Assembly (NCBI RefSeq): GCF_000321045.1
Contig: NZ_HE578945.1
Span: forward strand, 628,179 to 692,178
Direction: 5' to 3'
Length of the DNA stretch: 64,000 bases
From: Phytobacter massiliensis JC163
GTDB lineage: Bacteria; Pseudomonadota; Gammaproteobacteria; Enterobacterales; Enterobacteriaceae
The notes under the pieces are model-generated. The model did no database searches. It was not told where the DNA came from and saw nothing but the letters and a program-made list of their open reading frames with translations. Numbering within the stretch: position 1 is the stretch's first letter; every line of letters begins with the position of its first letter. Position numbers and translations under genes: made by a program. Positions 18,172 through 28,803 of this stretch are shown one piece after another.

Positions 18172-18999
18172 GTGAAGCGCAATACCGTAAGTAATCTGAT
18201 AGAAAAAGATGATTGTGATACGCTGGAAAGTATTCTCAGCGTTAATATCCATTCTCTGTCGCGGCCGGGCGGCGGGACGTTGCTTTCAGACGTCCATTTT
18301 GCGGTCAAAGCCGGAGAATGTCTGGCCGTTATCGGGCCTAACGGCAGCGGTAAAACTTCCCTCGTGAGAGCAATTAGTCAGGAACTGACCCATCTAAACG
18401 GTGACATTCTTCTGCGGGGCCGCTCTATGTCTGCTTTATCCCGTCAACAGCGGGCCAGGCTGGTTGCTGTTCTGGCCCAGAATGATACACCTGATACGAG
18501 ATTATCCCTTGAGGATTATGTAGCGCTGGGGCGTATCCCTCATGCCGGGGATGTACCGCGTAATGTACATGATGCGATTGTAGCAAATGCCATTAAAGAA
18601 ACCGGATTACAACGGCTACGCAGGCGGTCACTTTTATCGCTTTCCGGCGGCGAAAGACAACGGGCAGCGCTGGCACGGGTACTGGCACAGACGCCCGACC
18701 TGGTATTGCTTGATGAACCCACCAATCATCTCGATCCTCCCGGGCGCGAGGAACTACTTTCCCTTGTAAAAACTAAGGGAATTACCGTCGTGGCGGTATT
18801 GCACGATCTGACACTGACAGAATCATTTGCTGACCGTGTTCTCCTCTTGTCGCAGGGGCAATCAGTGATCTGTGACACACCGGAGAGGGTATTGGTATCA
18901 GAATACCTTTATCCCGTCTTTGGCTTGACCAGTTTTACCGTACCGCATCCCCATACAGGAAAGGCGTTGCGTATTTTTGAAGTTCCGCATTGTGCATAA
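18172..18999 (+). CDS. ABC importer ATPase, FecE/BtuD type
   Basis: 275 residues from GTG 18172, preceded by AAGGAAC. Walker A GPNGSGKTS, signature LSGGERQR, Walker B LVLLDEPTNHLD and switch His in LHDLT. The closest type is the ATPase of siderophore, haem or cobalamin importers. It runs directly out of the COG0523 relic and is followed by its binding protein and permease. As it is driven by operator 2 it probably imports a zinc complex; the substrate is unproven. Confidence 0.9.
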   Translation: MKRNTVSNLIEKDDCDTLESILSVNIHSLSRPGGGTLLSDVHFAVKAGECLAVIGPNGSGKTSLVRAISQELTHLNGDILLRGRSMSALSRQQRARLVAVLAQNDTPDTRLSLEDYVALGRIPHAGDVPRNVHDAIVANAIKETGLQRLRRRSLLSLSGGERQRAALARVLAQTPDLVLLDEPTNHLDPPGREELLSLVKTKGITVVAVLHDLTLTESFADRVLLLSQGQSVICDTPERVLVSEYLYPVFGLTSFTVPHPHTGKALRIFEVPHCA

Positions 19000-19020
19000 A
19001 TTACTTTCTGAGAGTCAGTG

Positions 19021-19977
19021 ATGAAAAAATTGTTTATATTCCTGCTGGCGGTACTGTCTGCCTCAGTAGCCAGTGCTGCTGATTTTCCTGTTACTATTGA
19101 AAGTTGTGGGACTCCTGTCACATTCGCCGGTCCGCCGAAAAGGGCTGTTATCAACGACCTTAATATGTCAGAAATGGCGTTTGCACTGCATTTGCAGGAT
19201 CGTATTGTTGGGCTGACCGGTATTAGTGGCTGGTACAAAATGACGCCGGAATTTAAAAAGGCGATGGGCTCGCTCCCTGAACTGGCACCCAAATATCCCA
19301 CCCTGGAAACATTGCTGGCAGCCGAACCTGATTTCTTTTTCGCTGGCTGGAACTATGGGATGAAGGTGGGTGGCGAAGTGACGCCGGATACGCTAAGCAA
19401 ATATGGCATCAAGACTTTTGTTCTGAGTGAAAGCTGTGTGTTCACCACTGCGCACAAAAATAAAGCCACCATGGATCTGCTGTATAACGATGTCCTTACG
19501 CTGGGTAAGATTTTTGGCAAACGCAATGAAGCACAGACCCTGGTCAGCGGCTGGAAAAAGAGGTTGAACGAACTGCCGAAGCCAGCGGCAGGCACCCGTC
19601 CTTTAAAGGTGTTCGTCTACGACTCAGGCGAGGATAAACCATTTACCAGTGGTAAGTATGCGATGCCTACGGCAATCATTGAGGCGGCTGGCGGTAAAAA
19701 TGTAATGGAGACGCTGGATACCAGTTGGGGAACGACTTCCTGGGAAAGCGTGGCCGCTACTGAGCCGGACTTCATTATTTTGTTGGATTACCAGACGGGC
19801 AGCGGTGCGGATGCACTGCGTCATTTTCTTGAGAATCATCCGCTAATGAAACTGACTCCGGCTGTTCAGCATCATCGATACCTGAAATTACAATATGCTG
19901 AACTGACACCGGGGCCAGCCAATGTTCATGCAGTGGAAAAACTCGCGCGGGCAATGTACCCGACAGTGGCGAAGTGA
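19021..19977 (+). CDS. periplasmic binding protein, FecB/BtuF type
   Basis: 318 residues from ATG 19021 with signal peptide (cleavage after SVASA, near residue 20) and a Peripla_BP_2 domain: PPKRAVINDLNMSEMAFALHLQDRIVGLTG, then YPTLETLLAAEPDFFFAGW. It binds the substrate of the FecBCD-type importer. The GTG three bases upstream is a less likely start. The stop overlaps the start of the permease. Confidence 0.9.
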   Translation: MKKLFIFLLAVLSASVASAADFPVTIESCGTPVTFAGPPKRAVINDLNMSEMAFALHLQDRIVGLTGISGWYKMTPEFKKAMGSLPELAPKYPTLETLLAAEPDFFFAGWNYGMKVGGEVTPDTLSKYGIKTFVLSESCVFTTAHKNKATMDLLYNDVLTLGKIFGKRNEAQTLVSGWKKRLNELPKPAAGTRPLKVFVYDSGEDKPFTSGKYAMPTAIIEAAGGKNVMETLDTSWGTTSWESVAATEPDFIILLDYQTGSGADALRHFLENHPLMKLTPAVQHHRYLKLQYAELTPGPANVHAVEKLARAMYPTVAK

Positions 19978-20996
19978 TGCTCATGTCGTACCGTTATCAC
20001 TGGGCGATGTGGGGAGCGATGGTAGTGCTGATTGGGTTGATGTTATTCAGTATTACCAGAGGGACAGTCTCACTGTCGCTGATGCAGGTGCTGGGAGCAC
20101 TGAAGCTGGTGGATGAGCCGGTATCTGCCATGGTCAGCAGAATTGTGACGGATTTACGCGTACCAAGGATGTTGCTCTCTGTGCTGACAGGAGCGGGACT
20201 GGCAATGGTGGGGGCGTTGTTACAAACTACCACCCGTAACGATCTGGCCGATCCTTTTTTGTTCGGGCTATCCTCCGGCGCGTCAGCGGGAGCGGTGCTG
20301 GTGATCACCCGTTTTGGTGATCGACTCGGTGTATTAACGCTCCCCGTATCGGCGTTTGTTGGTGGTGTGTGTTCCGCCATAGCAGTAATGCTGTTGTTTC
20401 ATTTTAAAAAGCAACGCGGAGCTGAGCATCTAATTCTCTGCGGTCTTGCCATCTCTTTTTTGTTCGGGGCGCTGACCAGTTATTTCATTTTTTCGGGCGA
20501 TCAGCGAGCCGCCAGTTCTGTGCTTTTCTGGTCACTGGGTGGTCTGGGATTAGCCACCTGGAATAATTTGCCTTTCGCAGTGTTCAGCCTGGTGTTGCTG
20601 TTTGCCTTTGTCCTGTTGCGGTGGCGCTCTCTGGATGGTGTGCTGGCAGGAGAACAGACAGCGTTGTCTCTGGGGATAAACGTGAGTCGTCTGCGCATCG
20701 AGATTTTTCTTTGTTGCGCGTTGGCAACATCGTTGTTGGTGGCATTGACTGGCGTGATTGGATTTGTTGGCTTAATGGTGCCTCATTTGTGTCGGCATTT
20801 TGCAGGAGTTAAGCATCTGTTGTTGTTACCTTTGTGTGGCGTCTGGGGTGCAATATTACTGTGTGGCGGCGATATAGTCAGCCGGACGATACTGGCACCG
20901 CAGGAACTACCAATTGGCATTATTACGGCGGACATTGGAGGGTTGTTTATTATCATGTTACTCGCACGAAATTCGTCCAGAAATACGGCCTGTTAA
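19977..20996 (+). CDS. ABC importer permease, FecCD type
   Basis: 339 residues with about ten membrane helices and the FecCD/BtuC motifs GAGLAMVGALLQTTTRNDLADPFLFGLSSGA and GVIGFVGLMVPHLCRHFAGVKH. ATG 19977 overlaps the binding protein stop (TGATG); a GTG one codon upstream also exists. A single permease gene implies a homodimeric channel as in BtuC. Last gene of the operon that begins with the COG0523 GTPase. Confidence 0.9.
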   Translation: MLMSYRYHWAMWGAMVVLIGLMLFSITRGTVSLSLMQVLGALKLVDEPVSAMVSRIVTDLRVPRMLLSVLTGAGLAMVGALLQTTTRNDLADPFLFGLSSGASAGAVLVITRFGDRLGVLTLPVSAFVGGVCSAIAVMLLFHFKKQRGAEHLILCGLAISFLFGALTSYFIFSGDQRAASSVLFWSLGGLGLATWNNLPFAVFSLVLLFAFVLLRWRSLDGVLAGEQTALSLGINVSRLRIEIFLCCALATSLLVALTGVIGFVGLMVPHLCRHFAGVKHLLLLPLCGVWGAILLCGGDIVSRTILAPQELPIGIITADIGGLFIIMLLARNSSRNTAC

Positions 20997-21201
20997 GCAC
21001 ATATAAGACAGAAAAATAAGGCTCTGATGTCTTTTATTCATTCTGAAGGTTGAGGTTGTTGACGCCAATTATGAAAGCAACCGACAATCCTTGTTGACGG
21101 TTATATTTATTATAGACTCAGGTAATAGTGTGATGGCTTTTAAATATTTTAAAATTTATTTATCGCCTGGCTCGATTTCAATGATTATTCGTATTGGTGA
21201 T

Positions 21202-21684
21202 TTAACCCTTTCCTCGACAATCAGGGCAAATTACTTTAACTTCAATATCTTTTTTTTGTACAGCACAACCATAATCTATTGCTTTTTTCTCAATGTAAGT
21301 ATGAATGAGGTGGTCAGTATGTTGGATTATTGTTCCGCAGTTTGAGCAAATCAAAAAAATAGTCACAACATCAGAGGATAAATTATTTTTTTTGATAAAT
21401 TTGCTACAGCATTCTATTTTTACGATAATCCCTGCCTGTTGCAAATAATCCAGAGAACGATAAACCGTAGCCGGTTTTGCATTCGGATTATATTTCTTCA
21501 TTAATTCCAGTATCTGGTATGCGCTAATGCCTTTTTCTTTAGCATGACTGACGAAATTATAAACTCTCTCCCGGAGCGGTGTGATTCGTATTTTCTTACT
21601 CTCAATCAGCTCTCTCAGCCCGGAACAATCCGTAGACGATAATGCAGTGTCCCTTGTACTTAGAGAATATGGGCTATTACTCAC
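21202..21684 (-). CDS. Fur-family regulator (Zur-like) of the island
   Basis: 160 residues from GTG 21684, chosen because AGGAGG lies four bases upstream; a TTG seven codons earlier has none. The winged helix RITPLRERVYNFVSHAKEKGISAYQILELM...NAKPATVYRSLDYLQQAGI matches Zur more than Fur. The structural zinc pair CSNC (113-116) and CPDC (153-156) is kept, but the residues aligning by eye with the E. coli Zur regulatory ligands H77, C88, H96 and E111 are V, K, V and Q/H. It lies divergent to the hisI paralog with operator 3 between them, so it is probably autoregulated. It is the obvious candidate to bind the island operators. Confidence 0.85.
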   Translation of the reverse strand: MSNSPYSLSTRDTALSSTDCSGLRELIESKKIRITPLRERVYNFVSHAKEKGISAYQILELMKKYNPNAKPATVYRSLDYLQQAGIIVKIECCSKFIKKNNLSSDVVTIFLICSNCGTIIQHTDHLIHTYIEKKAIDYGCAVQKKDIEVKVICPDCRGKG

Positions 21685-21795
21685 CGGGCCTCCTGTAATT
21701 TTCAAGCGATGTTATCTTTTCTTGTCCTGAAACGATGGAAATCTACTGATGTTTTGATCGTGCCATGTAAGTAAAGAAGAACTGGCAAATTTTAT

Positions 21796-21815
21796 TGTTA
21801 CGTTATAACATAACA
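21796..21815 (+). promoter_or_regulatory. Zur-like operator 3, between divergent regulator and hisI
   Basis: TGTTACGTTATAACATAACA is a 20-bp palindrome with one mismatched pair, centred between A805 and T806. It is the most symmetric copy in the island and lies 19 bases before the hisI ATG and about 110 bases from the regulator start, so it could control both. Confidence 0.82.
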
Positions 21816-21834
21816 CATGATAAGTGAGGTGCCA

Positions 21835-22236
21835 ATGTTTCTCTTACTGGAAAAAGCCCATGCAGGTGCAGTTTTTAAACTTGAAGATATCCTGGCATCA
21901 ATACCCTGGGATTCTCATGGATTGATCGCTGCGATTGCACAGCAATATGACACTGGTGAGGTGTTGATGCTTGCCTGGATGAATCAACAGGCTCTTGATG
22001 AAACCTTATTGACTGGCAGAGCCTGTTACTGGTCGCGATCCCGATCATGCCTTTGGCGAAAAGGTGAGACCTCCGGCTGCGTTCAGCAAGTACATGATAT
22101 CCGTCTGGATTGTGACGGAGATGCGGTACTACTGCTTGTGGATCAAATAGGTGGAGCCTGCCACACAGGTCGGCGGAGTTGTTTTTACAACGCCATTAAA
22201 GGCGATGAGCTAACCGTGCTCAACGATCCTGGTTAA
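21835..22236 (+). CDS. hisI: phosphoribosyl-AMP cyclohydrolase paralog
   Basis: 133 residues from ATG 21835 (GTGAGGTGCCA in front); an ATG at 21817 lies against the operator. The HisI signature is intact: YWSRSRSCLWRKGETSG, then LDCDGDA and GGACHTGRRSCF. The enzyme opens the purine ring of phosphoribosyl-AMP in histidine synthesis and lacks the HisE domain fused to it in E. coli. The three cysteines expected to bind catalytic zinc are retained, so this copy is not obviously zinc-free. Zur-controlled hisI paralogs next to COG0523 genes are known from comparative genomics; here a COG0523 gene follows 36 bases later. Confidence 0.9.
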   Translation: MFLLLEKAHAGAVFKLEDILASIPWDSHGLIAAIAQQYDTGEVLMLAWMNQQALDETLLTGRACYWSRSRSCLWRKGETSGCVQQVHDIRLDCDGDAVLLLVDQIGGACHTGRRSCFYNAIKGDELTVLNDPG

Positions 22237-22272
22237 TCCGAACACAACGAATATCTGAGGAGATGTAAGGTA

Positions 22273-23495
22273 ATGTCCGAAGTCAGTGCAAATTTTCATG
22301 GCGATAAACGCCTGCCGGTTACCGTACTTTCGGGATTTTTGGGAGCAGGGAAAACGACACTGCTTAACCATATTCTGAACAACCGGGAAGGCCGTCGTGT
22401 TGCTGTCATTGTTAATGATATGTCTGAGGTGAATATTGATGCTGCCCTTGTGAGGGAAGGTGGTGCAGAACTCTCCCGGACTGATGAAAAACTGGTAGAA
22501 ATGAGCAACGGTTGCATTTGCTGCACATTGCGCGAAGATCTTCTTCTCGAAGTTAATCGTCTGGCAAAAGAAGGGCGTTTTGATCAGCTTGTCATTGAGT
22601 CCACCGGTATATCTGAGCCTCTGCCTGTTGCTGAAACATTTACCTTTGCGGGCGATGACGGTGAAAGCCTTTCGACGGTGGCCCGCCTTGACACCATGGT
22701 CACTGTGGTGGATGCGTACAATTTTCTGAAAGACTACGGTTCGGAAGACAGCATTCAGTCACGCGGAGAATCGTTAGGTGAAGGTGATGAAAGGAGCGTT
22801 GTTGACTTGCTGATCGATCAGATTGAATTCTGTGATGTGCTGGTCCTTAATAAAGTTGACCTTATCAGTGAAGCGCAAAAAGAAAACTAATGGCGATTTT
22901 ACGTTCGCTTAATCCACGGGCCAGAATCGTTGTTTCACAGTTTGGACAGGTTCCGCTGGGCAACATACTTAATACCGGGCTGTTTGATTTCGAGCAGGCC
23001 GCTCAGGCACCCGGCTGGCTTAAAGAACTCCGGGGCGAACATACGCCGGAGACAGAAGAATATGGGATCACCAGCTTTGTCTTTCGCGCCCGCCGGCCTT
23101 TTCATCCGACCCGTTTCTGGCAGGTGATGGAAAATGAGCTGGATGGAGTCGTCAGATCAAAAGGTTACTTCTGGCTGGCCAGCCGTCCGGAATTCGCAGG
23201 TTCATGGTCGCAGGCAGGTGGCATTGCGCGCCAGGGGCTGGGGGGCATGTGGTGGGCTAGTGTGCCGAAAGAACGTTGGCCAGAGGATGCTGAGTCACTG
23301 AAGTTCATCATGTCTAACTGGATAGATGGCATTGGTGATGCCCGTCAGGAACTCGTTTTTATTGGAATGGATATGAATGAATCAGAACTGCGCAACAGAC
23401 TGGATTCCGCCCTGTTAACGGATGCAGAAATGGCAGAAGGGCCTCAAAAGTGGCGGCATTATTCCGATCCTGTTGAGCCCTGGTTCGAAGAATGA
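22273..23495 (+). pseudogene. second COG0523 GTPase, split by one missing base
   Basis: The first frame (22273-22890) has Walker [13 protein letters not shown] in [12 protein letters not shown], and NKVD, then stops at TAA. The second frame begins at the overlapping ATG (TAATG, 22890) and carries the CobW_C domain (VFRARRPFHPTRFWQVME... to EPWFEE). Adding one A to the A4 run at 22883-22886 restores [19 protein letters not shown] and a 407-residue protein. The break falls exactly between GTPase and C-terminal domains, so two separate polypeptides could still be made by re-initiation. It is coupled to hisI and probably delivers zinc to a client enzyme. Confidence 0.85.
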
Positions 23496-23497
23496 AT

Positions 23498-23528
23498 CGA
23501 AGGCACCCGCATTTGTCGGGTGCCTTCG
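23498..23528. terminator. inverted repeat after the second COG0523 gene
   Basis: 12-bp perfect stem CGAAGGCACCCG / CGGGTGCCTTCG with a 7-base loop, two bases after the stop codon. It lacks a T-run on the plus strand but stands between two converging transcription units, as terminators do. Confidence 0.65.
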
Positions 23529-23552
23529 TATGAAAGCGAAAAGGGGGCAGAT

Positions 23553-23759
23553 TTACAACAATTCTTCCCCAGCTTTTTTGAACCACTGTACAACACTATT
23601 CAGATGTTGTTGCCCATATAGCGAGACAAAACGTCTGGTTTCCTGATGGTCTTGGGACTCAAGGACTGCCAGACGGGATGCAATAAATGCCTGCGTCAAG
23701 GGAATTCCACATTCTTCTGTGATGCACCGGTACCATTGCTGGTAAGTCTTGGGGATCAT
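23553..23759 (-). CDS. small conserved protein paired with the FeoB-like transporter
   Basis: 68 residues, soluble, MIPKTYQQWYRCITEECGIPLTQAFIASRLAVLE..., starting two bases after the stop of the FeoB-like gene. I do not recognise a named family. Its tight linkage suggests it is the small accessory partner of that transporter. Confidence 0.6.
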   Translation of the reverse strand: MIPKTYQQWYRCITEECGIPLTQAFIASRLAVLESQDHQETRRFVSLYGQQHLNSVVQWFKKAGEELL

Positions 23760-23761
23760 AC

Positions 23762-24958
23762 TTATGCCTCATGAATAAATAACTGGGATATCACCAGAGC
23801 CACCACCAGAGAACTTAATACCTGTTTTCCCGCCACTGCTGCTGCAAACCGCCAGTTTATTTCCCGGGCGATGGTAAATACCGTGACAAGGCAGGCCATC
23901 AACGTAGAGGCGAGCCAGACAAGTAGCAGTAACTGAGATGTGCTGAGAGACTGTATTAAGCTGCCGCCATCCTGATTGAGCACCATCAAACCATCTTTCC
24001 TTAGCAGTGAAAAAATGATCCCGGGCATCAGTTCTGCTGGCAGTTTAAAAAGATGAAGTAAAGGTGCCGTCGTTTCACTCAGCCAGCGAGTGATCCCTGC
24101 GTAATCAAGCATCCCCGCAACAATGCAGATAATCAGGAATAACGGCATGGCTTGCGTAATGAACTGACGGAGGATATTTTTCAGCATCCATGTCACATTT
24201 CGCCAGCGTGGCCATTGTAGCCAGGTGAGCTCTGTCAGACGCTGGTTTTGGCCAGGCTTCAACGACCCGTTCCAGAGTCGCGTATGTATTGCGCCTGTGA
24301 AAAACAGCAGACTGAGATAGGGGATAAAGAGCCATGGTTGATGGGCGGCATTAAAAAGAGAAAGCGTCGCCCCCGTCTGATAGCTGCAAGCGGACCCAAA
24401 GCTAATCATACTTATACAAGCATGCCGGGTGCATCGCGAACACGAACGGCTCTGAAAAACCGCCACGACATTACAGCCGAAACCGCTTAATACAGGAATA
24501 AGGTCCTGACCGCTGAGGCCGAGTTTTCTCAACCAGGGATCCAGCGTCGCTGTAATTCTTTCCTTAAGTCCACTGTCGTCAGTCAGCGAAAGAGACAACC
24601 CTATCAGTACCACCACAGGAAATGCCCATACAAACGAATAAAGTCCCAGACTAAAAAGACCGTAATTGCCGACAAATAGTGTCTTCAGAACGTCGGGCCA
24701 GCTCGTCGTTATATTCTTAAGCGGCTGAATAACCGCACTGTCAATGACAGGCTGAATAAAATCTGACAGCAGCCATGCCCCCCATACCGGAACGGCAAAC
24801 AGCAGGAAAAGGCATACTATTGCAGCAACTTTTCCACACCAACGATGTTCAAATATCGTTTGTTGAGGAGATTCAGCCAGCAGATTAATTACCGGTATCT
24901 TTTGACGAGGTAAAGAGACAGCGGAGGGTGCAGGTTTATCCTGCAACAGCAACTGCAC
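23762..24958 (-). pseudogene. FeoB-like metal transporter, N-terminal G domain lost
   Basis: 398 residues as read from a GTG; the frame continues upstream as GAPVLAVNAREAGSNVRQGIVQLLLQ, which looks like the end of a FeoB-type G domain, then meets the dihydroorotase fragment. The rest has about nine membrane helices with two Gate-like halves (VLSGFGCNVVAVFQSR... with a Cys pair; later PLFLIICIVAGMLDYAG and LRKDGLMVLNQDGG). The GTP-binding part (about 150-200 residues) and the start are missing. It was probably a divalent-metal transporter divergent from pyrC before a deletion joined them near 25.02 kb. Confidence 0.7.
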
Positions 24959-25020
24959 TATTCCCTGGCGAACATTGCTGCCAGCTTCCCGGGCATTGAC
25001 TGCCAGTACCGGCGCACCTG

Positions 25021-25929
25021 ATGTTTCACTCAGGTACCGGGAATATGCTGGTGGACGATGAACAGGTGCTGGAAAGTATTTTCGCTAATGCCCCTTGTCT
25101 TGTGGCAACACATTGCGAGCATACCCCGACAATAAAGCAAAATGAGGCGATATGGCGGGCTCGTTTTGGGGGCGATATTCCTCCTGGCGAACATGCCGCT
25201 ATTCGTTCTGTGGACGCCTGCCTGACATCCTCCCGCCAGGCCGTCTCTTTGGCGAAAAAACATCGTACCCGATTACATGTTCTGCACATTACCACCGCAG
25301 ACGAACTTGTTCTTTTTGATGCAGCCCCCACGCTGGAGGCGCTGCGCCAGAAAACCATCACGGCTGAAGCCTGCGTTCATCACCTGTTTTTTAATCATGA
25401 CGATTATGAAACGCTGGGGCATAAGCTCAAATGTAATCCATCTGTAAAGTCCTCGTTTCATCAGGAAGCTCTTTGGAAAGGCGTTAATGAAGGCATTATC
25501 GACGTTATCGCAACTGACCATGCGCCGCATTTACTGGAGGAAAAGCAGAATGACTATTTTGCTGCGCCTTCCGGCTTACCGCTGGTGCAGCATGCTCTTC
25601 CTGCACTGCTGGATATGAGTAGCAGGGGGATTTTTACCCCGGAAATGGTGGTAAGAAAGACCAGCCATGCTGTAGCCGAGCGCTTCCAGCTTAAAGATCG
25701 TGGCAATATCAGAGAAGGCTATTGGGCGGACCTGGTGGTTATCGATCCGTTCAGTCATCAACAGATAATCCGGGAAGATGTGGCATACAAATGCGGGTGG
25801 TCCCCCTTTGAAGGCCGGATTTTGTCAGGCGGTGGTGCGGTTGATATGACGCTGGTAAATGGCCACGTTATCTGGAATGGGCACACCATACAGCAGAAGT
25901 ACGGCCTGCCACTGGAATTCTCTCGCTAG
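25021..25929 (+). pseudogene. pyrC: dihydroorotase paralog, N-terminal third missing
   Basis: 302 residues of a class I dihydroorotase/amidohydrolase, beginning within the segment HSGTGNMLVDDEQVLESIF that normally lies about 130-140 residues into the protein. It retains ATHCEH, LHVLHITTADEL, NPSVKS and the catalytic Asp in VIATDHAPH. The N-terminal HxH zinc ligands are gone, so activity is unlikely. No promoter or ribosome site of its own is visible. Zur-regulated pyrC paralogs are known zinc-starvation genes. It is followed 60 bases later by hemB, which may have lost its promoter in the same deletion. Confidence 0.82.
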
Positions 25930-25967
25930 TCACGTATTTATTTTGCTCAGGCTTAACTTCTCCCTGA

Positions 25968-27011
<1,044 letters not shown>

Positions 27012-27163
27012 TTTCCTGTTTACAAAATTCTTTAGTCGCTAAGCAGGAGCACCGCTGAGAGCAAACGTCATAATCAGCGAGTATTTCTATACTTTAATTC
27101 TTATCTTTATTGCGAATTCTGACGAATCGTTTGTATCAGCCCAATAATCTGGAGGAAGCAGTT

Positions 27164-27499
27164 ATGGTCGAAACCAGTAAACAGGACCGTATGCCTTATC
27201 TACTTTTCCTGTGTGAAAACCGCATTCTTGCACAGAATATCGATGGTCATGTCATTGATCTTGGTGGATTAACCAAACAAAATGGCACCATTAACTGGCT
27301 TCTGGATGGCAATAAGGAAAAGAGGGAAAATCTCAAAACAGAAATCGAAGCGCTGGAGGATATTGCCAATAAGATAGATTTTCTTTTTCTTGATGGTCAG
27401 TTTACCAGCCTTCCTGATATATCGGCTGAATATAAAGATAAGCTTACATCAGCTCCTTCAATGGAGATCGTATTGAATGAACCTGGCGATAAACCATAA
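27164..27499 (+). CDS. hypothetical protein in the zinc island
   Basis: 111 residues from ATG 27164 (GGAGGAAGCAGTT in front). Soluble, acidic, with LLFLCENRILAQNIDGHVIDLGG near the start and a helical centre. No family recognised. It is followed 41 bases later by the FAD oxidoreductase and may belong to the same unit. Confidence 0.6.
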   Translation: MVETSKQDRMPYLLFLCENRILAQNIDGHVIDLGGLTKQNGTINWLLDGNKEKRENLKTEIEALEDIANKIDFLFLDGQFTSLPDISAEYKDKLTSAPSMEIVLNEPGDKP

Positions 27500-27540
27500 G
27501 AAAGCCCAACGTCAGGAAGTTGATAAAAAGGAGGAAAGGC

Positions 27541-28724
27541 ATGTCGGTCAAAAAAATAGCAGTCATTGGTGCTGGCGTACTCGGCCTGTCCGTGGCCCGC
27601 TCCCTGGCGCAACAGGGAGCAAAAGTCACTGTTTTTGAGCGTAGCCATGTGGGGGCGGGGACAAGCAGCACGACTTTTGCCTGGATTAATTCAAATGGCA
27701 AAACACCAGAAAGTTATCATCATCTCAATGCGCTGGCGATTGACGAGCATATCCGGCTACAACAGGAACGGACCACAGAAGGTCATTGGCTAAAAGCGAC
27801 TGGGACTTATGAATGGGCGGCTGGTGCGCCAGAGCAAAAACGGTTAGAAGACCGGGTTAGCCGTCTTTTGGAACTGAACTATCCTGTTCAGAACCTTTCC
27901 GCAGATGAACTTAGGCGCAAAGTTCCTGAAATCCGCGTGGGATCTCATGCGGGAGATATCTGGTATTTTCCAGGTGAATGCTTACTGGTACCTTCCATTT
28001 TTATGGCATGGCTGGTGTCCGAGCTTCATGTCTATAACTCCGAATTGAAAACACAAAGCGAAGTGACAGAGTTAACTGAAGAAAAAATAGGGCAGAGATA
28101 AGCCTTGCCAATGGCGAACGTTGGCAGGGAGACAGTATAGTCATTGCGGCGGGAAGATGGTCTGCCGAACTTGCTTCGCTACTTGGGCTGCAACTGGCAA
28201 TGATCGATCCGAACCAGCCAAATAAAATCGCATGTGGTTTTCTGGGCTATACGCGCCCGGTGTTAACCCAGTTACAGGCGAATTTAATCACGCCAGGGTT
28301 AAATGTCCGGCCAGAAGGAGGGGGGCGATTACTGCTTCAGTGTCCTGACCTCGACGGCTTTGCCAATCCTGCAAACCCGGCACCGGTAGATAGCTACATC
28401 GGTGAAGAAATGCACAAAAGGCTACGGAAGCTATTTAATAATATGGAAATGGCACAGCTGGAACGTATAGCTGTTGGGCAGCGTTCCCGACCGGCAGATG
28501 GACTTCCAGGACTTGGTTATATCTCTGCTAAGCGACGGATCTACCTCATGGTGACGCACAGTGGCATGACACTGGGGCCGTTGATCGGACGGCTTTGCGC
28601 GGAAGAGATTCTCCACGACAGGCGTTCTTCACTTTTGAGTGATTTCTCTCCTGAAAGATTACTTGGGAAAACGGCAAAGGATTTTCCTGCTTTTGCTACG
28701 TTACATTTCCCGGCCGCACAGTAA
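27541..28724 (+). pseudogene. FAD-dependent amine/D-amino-acid oxidoreductase, one-base frameshift
   Basis: ATG 27541 follows AAGGAGGAAAGGC. The N-terminus has the dinucleotide-binding motif IGAGVLGLSVARSLAQQGAKVTVFER of the DAO family (DadA/SoxB type). The frame breaks at 28101; a second frame from about 28083 continues KNRAEISLANGERWQGDSIVIAAG to 28724. One extra A in the A6 run at 28082-28087 joins them into a 394-residue protein of normal size. Substrate unknown. It may serve breakdown of an amino-acid-based ligand, which is speculation. Confidence 0.75.
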
Positions 28725-28803
28725 TTTTTTCAGTCGATGTTCACCACTGAAATGAGGATCAGAAAGCTAATAAACCAGATCCTGTTCAGCGGCATTAACA
28801 AAA

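Noticed and set aside
21091..21345. 84-codon plus-strand frame opposite the Fur-family regulator
   Set aside because: Antisense shadow of the regulator's C-terminus; no ribosome site.
24248..24490. 80-codon plus-strand frame within the FeoB-like gene
   Set aside because: Antisense shadow of a membrane-protein gene.
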